Shown here: positions 8,797-17,474 of the stretch, in pieces | Layout of the letters: each line of letters opens with the position of its first letter | Numbering within the stretch: the stretch's first letter is position 1 | The notes under the pieces: generated by a model | What the model saw: only the letters and a program-made list of their open reading frames with translations | What the model was told of the DNA's origin: nothing | Databases searched by the model: none | Made by a program: the position numbers and the translations under genes | Assembly: GCA_021792595.1 (NCBI GenBank) | Contig: JAJYUI010000002.1 | Span: 1-39,208 of the forward strand | DNA: 39,208 nt | Direction of reading: 5' to 3' | Source of the DNA: Thermoplasmata archaeon | GTDB lineage: Archaea; Thermoplasmatota; Thermoplasmata; Thermoplasmatales; Thermoplasmataceae

Positions 8797-11730
8797 TTGA
8801 ACTGGAAATTCAATACGACTTTGATTGCAGTCATAGTGCTCTTAATGAGTTCTTTTTTGGTGACAGCAAATTCGTCAGCTATTACGCCGCAAACCCAGCA
8901 AGTTCATCTCACAGAGTTCTACAATGACTCTGGTGGGACGATTGGTGTTGCCCTGAATAGTACCGTTACCACGGTCTATTATCAGGGAGGGGGGCAGGTC
9001 GCTAATCCACAGACTTCGAACAACCCTTATTTCACCCTTATCAAGGGGAACTACAGTGTTGTCGTATCTCCCTCTTATGTGAGCACATCGATTGGGTATA
9101 TTGTCTCTTCGGGGGTTACATTCAACTTGGAGATTCCTCGCGCATCGTCCAATGTACCAGTATATATTCCGATCAAAGAGACACACCTTGTCAACGTATC
9201 ACTGCCTAACCTGCTGACAGGAAGTTCTGCAAAGGTTTCATTCACCACGACAAGTGGATTTACTTTCCTGACCAACACGACCTCAAAGCCCTACTTTTAT
9301 GCCTACCTTCCGGCTGGGCAGTTCTATGCCTCAGCTACTTATGGAGGGGACAAATTCACATACCTTGAAACTCAGACAGGTTCGCAAAAAACACTCTCGA
9401 TCCCGTTCTCCGGGCAAAAGAGCATGTATGGCTTTGTTTCAGCAAGCGATGGGTCTGCAATATCTGGATTAAACATTATTGCAATCAACACTTCCTCACA
9501 CAACTACTCAGTAACGCATTTTGGGGGCAACTCATTCACGATGACAATGAACAAAGGGGCGTATCCGTATATGGCAATAACGCTTAGCGTACCAGGTTAC
9601 GCACCAGAGAACCTCAAGAATGCACCAGGAGACCAGACGCCTGCTCCCCTCGTAAGTTCATCAAGTAACATTTACTTCAACTATTCTCTTTCAAGGAATC
9701 TGCAGAAGCTAAACTTCAGCGGAGTATTCAAGATAGGCAACTCCACTACATTGCCATTCCTTCCCAACAGCAGCGTGGGAAGCCTTTACTGGCAGATGAA
9801 ACTGGATTCACACTTCGGCAACGATCTCTCAACTTATGCCGGGGAATTGATGCAGCCCTTTACGAATTCCAGCTTTACCCTCAATGGATATAACTACATG
9901 AGGTACGGGAAGACGACAGTGGGTGTGCCAACTGTAGGTACAAACAGTGCGAGCATTTCATTCAACGCTACATACAACAATTCGGCAGTACCGGAGAAAT
10001 ACTCTGGTATGACGATCAAACTTTATGACCGGGGCACCTTCAGTGGGCCAGGAACTCTAGGATATAACTACAACCTCTCATATGACAACTCAACGCTGGC
10101 ACTGCAGTCTTCAACTGTTAATGCAAAGACTGGTTCAAGCCCTATCATTATCGGGCCGCAGAGCACCTCTCAATGGATAACACTCAAATTTGCCTCTGTG
10201 AAGAATCCGACTTTCGTTAACTCATACATAACTCTTAACTGGAAAGGCCTTAACTCAACCAACTATATTGTGAACAAGAGCCAGAAGAATACGATATTTG
10301 TGGTTCCACAGAATAAACTTGTCACACTGAACCTTTCAAAGGCATACTTCAACCCGGTTACTGGAACAAACGACTACCAGAAGGCAACTTTTGCCTGGTC
10401 TATAAAGAACTCCACTGGAACTTACACTAACACTGGCTATAATATCCAGGTAAACTTCCACACTGCCTTCAATAACTCCATCCAGATTTCGTCAACAAGC
10501 ACTTCTGGGGGCTACAATACAACCAACATTACCATTTATGCAGTGAATGTAGCACCAACAGTGAGTTTCAATGTCACCCTCAACGGTAAGATAAAGTACA
10601 ATCTATCAAATCTCGCAAATGGTGCCATACAGAACATAAACCTCCTGCAAAGCAAGAGTTACCTCTATTCTGCCTACAATAGCACTGCAAAGATATCAGG
10701 AACGAAATACAACGTTCCTATGATCTACACCTGGAAATTCACCAATTTCACTGCAACATCGGCCAATGTGACACACGCGTTCAGTAAACCGACAGTTAAA
10801 CCCGGGAGTTACACCTCTGGTACCTTGAACGTTACTACAGTCACCGGAACTACTGCAATCATAAATATACACGTCCATGTGAATGACACCACTCCAGCTA
10901 ATGCAAAGTTTACGATGAAAAATTCAAAGGGGAAGGCCATATCCAACCCACAGGCGGGAACTACAGTAACACTCACTGCTGCCGGCACATCGGATCCATA
11001 CAACCAGACCCTGACCTATAATTGGACCATAAGGTATATCAACGGCACAGTCGCACAAAATGGATCCATATATCACATTGTTTCTGGTAACATGAGCAGT
11101 TCGATCCAGATTCTGGTAAACTTCACCACACTGAATGATTTCAAAGTTTCATTGAACGTCACGAATCACCCGGCGAATGTCAGTGCATATGTAAACAAGA
11201 CCTACACTGTTGTTGTATCGTCTCCCCGGATAGTCATAACAAAAGTGAAATTCCTGTCCACTCCTACGAAGGGGGACTCAAACACCATGAACATAACTCT
11301 AACGAATAAAGGCACTGAGAATGCGAAGAGTTTCAACATAACTGTGGTTGGGGGAGGGTTCAACCAGACCCAATTCTATAACCGTTCCCTGAACATTTCA
11401 CAGAATGCCACGGTTCACTTTACCTGGACTCCACAGTCCTCGGGGAATGTTTCAGTGGTGGTAAGCGGTAACACTTATGGCGAACCAACTTACTTCAGCA
11501 AGATTGGAGAACTTACAACTTACGCGAGCGTGAACCCACCGTCATACGAAACACCTCTGATAATCGGCATCATCGTGGTGGTGGTGGTTGTTGTTGGATT
11601 CCTGTACTATAGGTTCAGTTCTAGGAGTATGAGAAGAGGCAGGGAAACTGAATCAAAGGAGAAGACCTCAATGCTCGCCAAGAGGCTAGAACAGCAGAAA
11701 CAACTTGAAAAGAAAGAGAAAAAGGAGTAG
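8797..11730 (+). CDS. Large secreted/cell-surface protein with PKD/CARDB-like repeats and C-terminal TM anchor
   Basis: TTG start preceded by GAGAGGA; N-terminal hydrophobic segment; Ser/Thr/Asn-rich ectodomain with many NxS/T sequons; C-terminal TM (PLIIGIIVVVVVVVGFLYYRF) followed by a charged tail. Confidence 0.85.
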   Translation: MNWKFNTTLIAVIVLLMSSFLVTANSSAITPQTQQVHLTEFYNDSGGTIGVALNSTVTTVYYQGGGQVANPQTSNNPYFTLIKGNYSVVVSPSYVSTSIGYIVSSGVTFNLEIPRASSNVPVYIPIKETHLVNVSLPNLLTGSSAKVSFTTTSGFTFLTNTTSKPYFYAYLPAGQFYASATYGGDKFTYLETQTGSQKTLSIPFSGQKSMYGFVSASDGSAISGLNIIAINTSSHNYSVTHFGGNSFTMTMNKGAYPYMAITLSVPGYAPENLKNAPGDQTPAPLVSSSSNIYFNYSLSRNLQKLNFSGVFKIGNSTTLPFLPNSSVGSLYWQMKLDSHFGNDLSTYAGELMQPFTNSSFTLNGYNYMRYGKTTVGVPTVGTNSASISFNATYNNSAVPEKYSGMTIKLYDRGTFSGPGTLGYNYNLSYDNSTLALQSSTVNAKTGSSPIIIGPQSTSQWITLKFASVKNPTFVNSYITLNWKGLNSTNYIVNKSQKNTIFVVPQNKLVTLNLSKAYFNPVTGTNDYQKATFAWSIKNSTGTYTNTGYNIQVNFHTAFNNSIQISSTSTSGGYNTTNITIYAVNVAPTVSFNVTLNGKIKYNLSNLANGAIQNINLLQSKSYLYSAYNSTAKISGTKYNVPMIYTWKFTNFTATSANVTHAFSKPTVKPGSYTSGTLNVTTVTGTTAIINIHVHVNDTTPANAKFTMKNSKGKAISNPQAGTTVTLTAAGTSDPYNQTLTYNWTIRYINGTVAQNGSIYHIVSGNMSSSIQILVNFTTLNDFKVSLNVTNHPANVSAYVNKTYTVVVSSPRIVITKVKFLSTPTKGDSNTMNITLTNKGTENAKSFNITVVGGGFNQTQFYNRSLNISQNATVHFTWTPQSSGNVSVVVSGNTYGEPTYFSKIGELTTYASVNPPSYETPLIIGIIVVVVVVVGFLYYRFSSRSMRRGRETESKEKTSMLAKRLEQQKQLEKKEKKE

Positions 11731-11741
11731 ACAGGGGGGCC

Positions 11742-13403
11742 CTACATCTCTTCCAGGAACTCAATTCCAATGAGGGATCCAGCATCCCTCAATATTTTTG
11801 AAAAAGCGCTGGTAAGCATAATTCTTTTTCCCATTTCAGGTCCAGAACCTATCACAGGGCAGTTTGCATAGAACTCATTGAATGCTTTTGCAAGATCCAA
11901 GCAGTAAGTGGCAATTAGCTCCGGTTTAAGGTTAGATACAGCATCCTGCAGAATAATTGGGTAAAGATACAGGTTTCTAGACAGAGCACGCTCTTCTTTC
12001 AAGTACGTCCGAGAATCCACGCTGGTTTCTTCCCCCGCCTTTTCTAGTATTCTTCTGGCTCTGGCATAGGCATACATGATGAAAGGAGCCGCATCACCAT
12101 CAAAGCTCAGCGCTTCCTTCCACTTAAAATCAACCGGTTTGGAAGAGTTTACACGAATGATGTTGAATCTAACGGACGAGACTGCAACCTTCTTCGAAAC
12201 CTCAGAGAGTTTTTCCTCCATCATGTCAGGTCTTTTCTCACGTACGATCTTAAGCGCCTCTTCCTCTGTCCTTCTCAGCAGATCGTCAAGCGAGACTATG
12301 TTTCCTCTCCTTGTCGCAAATCTGGACCCTTCGAGGCTCATGAAGCTGTAAGTTACCACATCAAGCCTGGGCTTGAAGTCCATGAAATCTCTCAGAATCT
12401 GTGAGAGTCTGGCAGCATGTTCCTTGTGGTCTTCTCCAAGGACGTCAATAATCCAATCAGAGTTAAGTGCCTTGAAAATATGATAGGCAATATCCCTGGC
12501 GATATAGAGGGAAGTTCCGTTTGATCTCCTGAGGTATACCTTCGTTTCATTATCCAGCTCTATATAAGTGGCCCCATTTTCGTCCTTTAACCTATTGTCA
12601 AGCATCTCGAAAACGGCTTCAAGTTCGGTACCACGAAGGAAGTTAGATTCCCAGACATAGTCGTCGATCTTGATTCCGATGCTTGAAAGTGATTTTCTTA
12701 TCCCTTCAAGCACAATCGTGCAGTATTCCCTAATTTCACCTATTATCTCTGAATCCCCGCTCTCGTACCTCTTGATAACAGGCTCAATGAGATCCTTTTC
12801 CTTCTCCCTGTCGTCTTTTATTTCGGAGTATATCTTCTGGTAGCCGGATAGCAGTGAATCAATGGCTGGGGGTTCTCCAGGATGATACATCTTGAATCCC
12901 TTGTACAGGGCAGCAACCTGTTTTCCAGAATCATTTACAAAGTACTGGGTTGATACCCGGTATCCGTATCTGGCCAGAATCCTCGCAAGGCTGTCCCCAA
13001 TTATTGAATTCCTTGTTCTCCCAATATGTATTGGTCCAGTGGGGTTGGTACTGGTGTGTTCAACAAGCACCCTTTCAGGGTCCTGGAAAGTGTCTGGGTA
13101 CTGTTTCCTTTCGGACAGATACTTATCCACAGATTCAAGGAAAAACTCATCCCGGAGGAAAATGTTCAGATATCCCGATTCCTGTGCGACTTTGCGTACA
13201 GCGGGTATTTTCAGGATCTCAGCAGTGACCTTTGAGGCAATCTGGTCAAAGCTGGTATTTATTTGCTTTTTTAGCCTGAACATCCTGAAGCTGAAATCTG
13301 CATGGCCACTCCTGTCGTAAGTGAGGTCGGTCTTGTTTGCATCTGGATATCCATCTCTTATCGTTTCAAGTACTTGTTCATATGGATCGTCGAAGAGCAG
13401 CAC
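11742..13403 (-). CDS. argS: Arginyl-tRNA synthetase
   Basis: VEHTSTNPTGPIHIGRTRNSIIGDSLARILARYGYRV...FVNDSGKQ; MSLEGSRFATRRGNIVSLDDLL. Confidence 0.96.
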   Translation of the reverse strand: MLLFDDPYEQVLETIRDGYPDANKTDLTYDRSGHADFSFRMFRLKKQINTSFDQIASKVTAEILKIPAVRKVAQESGYLNIFLRDEFFLESVDKYLSERKQYPDTFQDPERVLVEHTSTNPTGPIHIGRTRNSIIGDSLARILARYGYRVSTQYFVNDSGKQVAALYKGFKMYHPGEPPAIDSLLSGYQKIYSEIKDDREKEKDLIEPVIKRYESGDSEIIGEIREYCTIVLEGIRKSLSSIGIKIDDYVWESNFLRGTELEAVFEMLDNRLKDENGATYIELDNETKVYLRRSNGTSLYIARDIAYHIFKALNSDWIIDVLGEDHKEHAARLSQILRDFMDFKPRLDVVTYSFMSLEGSRFATRRGNIVSLDDLLRRTEEEALKIVREKRPDMMEEKLSEVSKKVAVSSVRFNIIRVNSSKPVDFKWKEALSFDGDAAPFIMYAYARARRILEKAGEETSVDSRTYLKEERALSRNLYLYPIILQDAVSNLKPELIATYCLDLAKAFNEFYANCPVIGSGPEMGKRIMLTSAFSKILRDAGSLIGIEFLEEM

Positions 13404-13426
13404 AGAAGGAAAATTGTTCCCGAATA

Positions 13427-14695
13427 TTAGTCATTATCCTTTCTCTCATCCACCTTGACGCCTATTCTTGCCAAGTCTTCAAAGAAATTCTTGTAGCTTT
13501 TTGCCACCATCCGGGTGTTTTCTATTGGGAACCTCGTTCCTGATGCCACTGAAGCTATCGCCTCTGCCATGATCATCCTGTGATCCCTGAACAACATGGT
13601 CTCATTTCTCATTCCAGAGGAGGATCTGATGAAGAGATCATTCCCCTCTCTCTCCGTCACTGCTCCAAAAGAACTGGCAAGTTCAATTATGGATTTTAGG
13701 CGATCAGATTCCTTGATTTCCAGTCTCCTGCAATTTCTCAACAAGACCCCATCTCTGCTGAAAATTCCTATCACCGAAGCAGGCACTGCCAGGTCAGGGG
13801 TAGAATTTACATCAATCGCAAACCGTGATGGACTGGACTTCACCGCCACCAGTCCGTCCCCGACGAACTGTACGTCTGCGCCAGCATTCCTGAGTAGTTC
13901 CACAAAAACAGCATCAGGTTGTTTACTGTGTTCAGGTAGATTCTCTATCTTTATCCCAGAATTTGAGGCCAGGACTCCCAGGGCTATTAGGAAAGAAGCC
14001 GAAGAGTAATCTCCCTCCAGGTCAACCCAAATCCGTGTAGGCTCAGATATCCTGCCTATAGAAAATTCTCCATCTGATTTCTCGACAGAAAAACCAAAAT
14101 CACGGAGAACCTGTATTGTGAGATCAACATATCCACTCGATGAAATTGCGTAGGAAGACCTGACTTCTGACTCCCTTCCGGAAAGGGCATTCATGAGTAT
14201 GGCCGAACTTACGAATTGGGAACTCGTGCTTCCGGATACGGCGTATGGCACCACTGTCATCATTGAGAAATCCACCGTGAGTGAACCATCTGAACTCCAA
14301 TCAATCTGCCCACCGAAATCTCTGAGGGAGCCCAGTAGGTCATCGTGTGGCCTTGCAGCCAGGGATGGATCCATTCTTATTGTGGTCTTGCACTTTAGAG
14401 CAGCGAGAAGGCCGAGAGTCAATCGGAAAGAAGTGGCGCTCTCGCGCACATCTATGCTGTCGGCGCACCTGAAACTCGGTTTCATGATTATTCTGTCCCC
14501 TGTCAGCGTGACGTCAGAGCCACAGGACCTCGCAATGGAAATCGCAACGTCCTCGTCGTCAGAATATGATCTGTTGGAGAGCGTGAGCGGTATGTTTGTA
14601 AACGCCGATAGAAGGATGTATCTCTGAGAAATGCTCTTGGAGCCATGCATGGGAACTGTGCCCCCAATCTTTTTGCCCTCCAGGAAGACTGTCAG
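13427..14695 (-). CDS. aroA: 3-phosphoshikimate 1-carboxyvinyltransferase (EPSP synthase); probable CTG start
   Basis: HGSKSISQRYILLSAF, ATSFRLTLGLLA, YAVSGSTSSQFVSSAILM, LEIKESDRLKSI, DHRMIMAEAIAS. Coding extends to CTG at 14695 (LTVFLEGKKIGGTVP) ahead of the first ATG at 14650. Confidence 0.93.
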   Translation of the reverse strand: MTVFLEGKKIGGTVPMHGSKSISQRYILLSAFTNIPLTLSNRSYSDDEDVAISIARSCGSDVTLTGDRIIMKPSFRCADSIDVRESATSFRLTLGLLAALKCKTTIRMDPSLAARPHDDLLGSLRDFGGQIDWSSDGSLTVDFSMMTVVPYAVSGSTSSQFVSSAILMNALSGRESEVRSSYAISSSGYVDLTIQVLRDFGFSVEKSDGEFSIGRISEPTRIWVDLEGDYSSASFLIALGVLASNSGIKIENLPEHSKQPDAVFVELLRNAGADVQFVGDGLVAVKSSPSRFAIDVNSTPDLAVPASVIGIFSRDGVLLRNCRRLEIKESDRLKSIIELASSFGAVTEREGNDLFIRSSSGMRNETMLFRDHRMIMAEAIASVASGTRFPIENTRMVAKSYKNFFEDLARIGVKVDERKDND

Positions 14696-15507
14696 ACGGG
14701 CACCACCTCGACACCCTTGTTCGACACCCTTGTCACTATGAATCCCTCTGCATGTTTAGGATACTCTCGCAGGACAATCGGGTTTTCGGCAAATGAGACA
14801 ATTGCCGGACCTTTCCCGGACTGAAATGCAGTACCTCCTGTAATCTGCTTCAACCTTTTTTTCAATTCCGGGTAATCTCCGGTCATTGACGAAACAAGTT
14901 CACCGTTTCTTATCATGGCCTCCCTGTAGTTTCCATCCAGAACAAGTTCCAGGAGATTCCCGAACTTATCCTTGATACTCCGCCAATCGTGGCTGCCCAT
15001 AGACGATGAAAGACGCTCTTCCTGCGGGTAGAGGATTGCCAGGGTTTCTTCCGGGGGATCATGCCTCGAGATGATTCTTCCTGCCCGGTTATCACAAAGA
15101 GATAGACCGCCAAAATAGCAGGCAGTAAGGTCATCCAGAGCTCCGGTAATTGAAATTCCCGCGTCAACCGAAACGCTTGAACAGGTCTCGAGGAAAGCCG
15201 TATTATCAACCCTGATTCCGCTTATCTTGAATACTGCAAAGAGTACTGCTATGACGAGTGCGCTGCTGCTCTTGAGGCCCTTTCCCTGAGGGATGGTGCT
15301 ATGGACAGAAATCTTGAATTTCTTGCCTGTTCGATATTCAGCATCCGCACTTTCCAGTATTTTCCCGATTACACTATTTCTCATGTATTCCTTACTGGAC
15401 GCATCTGCGTCAACATAGAGCGGCAAGTCAATGGCAAGGGAAGATCCTATGCCAGTGGCAAAGGCGGATATGACGGAAATGGCACCATTAACCCTGCACC
15501 TTATCAT
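14692..15507 (-). CDS. aroK: Shikimate kinase, archaeal GHMP family
   Basis: MIRCRVNGAISVISAFATGIGSSLAIDLPL...IPQGKGLKSSSALVIAVLFAVF (GHMP kinase motif)...ITGALDDLTACYFGGL. ATG at 15507 preferred over the ORF-track start at 15705 because upstream codons overlap aroE and look non-homologous. Confidence 0.9.
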   Translation of the reverse strand: MIRCRVNGAISVISAFATGIGSSLAIDLPLYVDADASSKEYMRNSVIGKILESADAEYRTGKKFKISVHSTIPQGKGLKSSSALVIAVLFAVFKISGIRVDNTAFLETCSSVSVDAGISITGALDDLTACYFGGLSLCDNRAGRIISRHDPPEETLAILYPQEERLSSSMGSHDWRSIKDKFGNLLELVLDGNYREAMIRNGELVSSMTGDYPELKKRLKQITGGTAFQSGKGPAIVSFAENPIVLREYPKHAEGFIVTRVSNKGVEVVPV

Positions 15508-16312
15508 GACTCTCTCCAGTAATCCTTTCAATGGACTCCTTGAATAAAACGTGATCGGCGCGAGTGTTGAACACCTTCTCAAAGCTATCCTCAGCCTGAT
15601 AGAGGAACATGTCCAGGCCTGAGAATGCCCTCTTCCCCATCCTCTTCGCCAGAATGACGGAGCCGGTCCTGACTGGGTTGTAGATAAGATCAATAAAAGT
15701 TTCACAACCGGAAATTATGGGCTCAGGGAGGTGGGCAGGCCCGGAAATTCCAACCATTCCAACCGGGGAACAGTTTATTACAAAATCGGAACTTGAAGGA
15801 ATGCCACCATAGTCCAAAAATCTGACCCCTTCTGGACCATCCCTGTATTTCCCGGGGTCTCTCACCAGCACGCTCTCTTCACCAGGCCTGAAATTCTTGT
15901 TTATCGCATATCTCACTGCCCTGAATGCGCCTCCACCCCCAACGAAAAGAATGCTTCTTCCCTGAAAGTCAATTCCAGCCTGAACCAAGAACCTGGAAAA
16001 CCCAGAAAAGTCAGTGTTGAAACCGATCAGGTGCCCATTGTCGTTAGCCACGACATTCACTGCACCAATTTCCATAGCCTCGGGGTCCACCTCGTCTATA
16101 AGGGGGATAACCGTGCCCTTGTGGGGCATCGTCACGTTGAACCCGAAGCAATTTTCCCTCGAGAATTTTATAAATCGCTCAAGATGATTCTTGTCTACTG
16201 ACATGGAAAAATAGTCTGCGGAGATTCTGCTCCTGTCAAACACATAATTGAATAGTGCAGGACTCCATGAGTGAGAAACAGGCTGGCCAACGAGGGCCAT
16301 GAACTTATTCAT
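15488..16312 (-). CDS. aroE: Shikimate dehydrogenase
   Basis: GQPVSHSWSPALFNYVF, GFNVTMPHKGTVIPL, GAVNVVANDNGHLIGFNTDFSGF, FVGGGGAFRAV. Confidence 0.96.
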   Translation of the reverse strand: MNKFMALVGQPVSHSWSPALFNYVFDRSRISADYFSMSVDKNHLERFIKFSRENCFGFNVTMPHKGTVIPLIDEVDPEAMEIGAVNVVANDNGHLIGFNTDFSGFSRFLVQAGIDFQGRSILFVGGGGAFRAVRYAINKNFRPGEESVLVRDPGKYRDGPEGVRFLDYGGIPSSSDFVINCSPVGMVGISGPAHLPEPIISGCETFIDLIYNPVRTGSVILAKRMGKRAFSGLDMFLYQAEDSFEKVFNTRADHVLFKESIERITGESHDKVQG

Positions 16313-17400
16313 TTTTCATACTCCAAGATTGCCTCCTGCAATAATTTCCGGAAATCATGGGGTTCAAGTTTTACCCCCACCGGTATTCCGGGACTGACTG
16401 GCACATTCAGGATTATGTTTCCATTTTCAACCTTCTTGTCATTTCCAATGTAGGATAGTATGCGGTCTGCATCTTCTCTCCTGATACGGGGCAACTCTAT
16501 ACCTAAATCTACAAGCAGCCTCTTTATGAACCCGGAATACTTTTCAGAAGCGATTCCGGCGATTTCCCCAATTACTGACTCTAGTATCATACCTCCGGCC
16601 ACAGCCCTTCCATGCGAGACCATGTTGCTAGTGGCAGATTCTATTGCATGTCCTATTGTGTGACCAAAATTCAACGTTGATCTTATGCCCTTCCTGTCAT
16701 AAAGATCCTCTGACACCATCTTCATCTTTAGGGACACAGATTTCTCGACAAGGGCGAGAAGAGAACCTCTGTCTTCGATCAAATTTTCTCTGGTCAGCGA
16801 TTCAAGGATCTCCAGTATAGAGGGGTCACCAATCATGCCATACTTTACCACCTCACTCAGTCCGTCCGCGAGAACCTTTTCATTCAGCACAGAAATATCA
16901 CAGAAAATCATTCCAGGCACGTGGAATGTGCCGATCGCGTTCTTGACAGACGAGGCGTTTAACCCGTTCTTTCCACCGATGGCACTGTCTACCTGTGCAA
17001 GAAGCGTTGTGGGGATCGCGTGCAGTGGAGTCCCCCGTTTATAGGTCGAGGATAGAAAGCCCGCAAGATCTCCAAGTGTGCCTCCACCGGCATAGGAGAT
17101 CAACCCAGATCTGGGAAAATTTCGTTCCAGAAGCATCAGCACGAGGTTATTGTATGTCTCAATTGTCTTGCACAACTCTCCATCATCCAGGTGGTAAGTC
17201 CTGTCCGCCCCTTCAATCCGTGAAATCCTTTCCCTCAATGGATCCGGGATCCCTTTCGAAACAAACATCAAAGATTCATCAAATCGTTCCAGAGACCTAC
17301 AGATCTCTGAATCCAGGTGATCCCCAATCAGGACTTCGCTGACCATCCCGGAAATCTCCCCCCGAATCTTTCTGGTCATATCCACTGAGATTGTCAGCAA
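16309..17400 (-). CDS. aroB: 3-dehydroquinate synthase
   Basis: AGGGTLGDLAGFLSSTYKRGTPLHAIPTTLLAQVDSAIGGKNGLN, LSEVVKYGMI, TLNFGHTIGHAIE. The start may be an internal codon; the terminal listed start is TTG. Confidence 0.96.
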   Translation of the reverse strand: MLTISVDMTRKIRGEISGMVSEVLIGDHLDSEICRSLERFDESLMFVSKGIPDPLRERISRIEGADRTYHLDDGELCKTIETYNNLVLMLLERNFPRSGLISYAGGGTLGDLAGFLSSTYKRGTPLHAIPTTLLAQVDSAIGGKNGLNASSVKNAIGTFHVPGMIFCDISVLNEKVLADGLSEVVKYGMIGDPSILEILESLTRENLIEDRGSLLALVEKSVSLKMKMVSEDLYDRKGIRSTLNFGHTIGHAIESATSNMVSHGRAVAGGMILESVIGEIAGIASEKYSGFIKRLLVDLGIELPRIRREDADRILSYIGNDKKVENGNIILNVPVSPGIPVGVKLEPHDFRKLLQEAILEYEK

Positions 17401-17474
17401 CGATTAAAATGATTCTAACATTTCAAATCAATCCGGGAAACATTAATTTAGCATCATAAAATGCACGAACGCTC

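Noticed and set aside
15508-15705. 66-residue N-terminal extension of the listed shikimate kinase ORF
   Set aside because: It overlaps aroE coding and has out-of-frame-like composition; the GHMP kinase begins naturally at ATG 15507.
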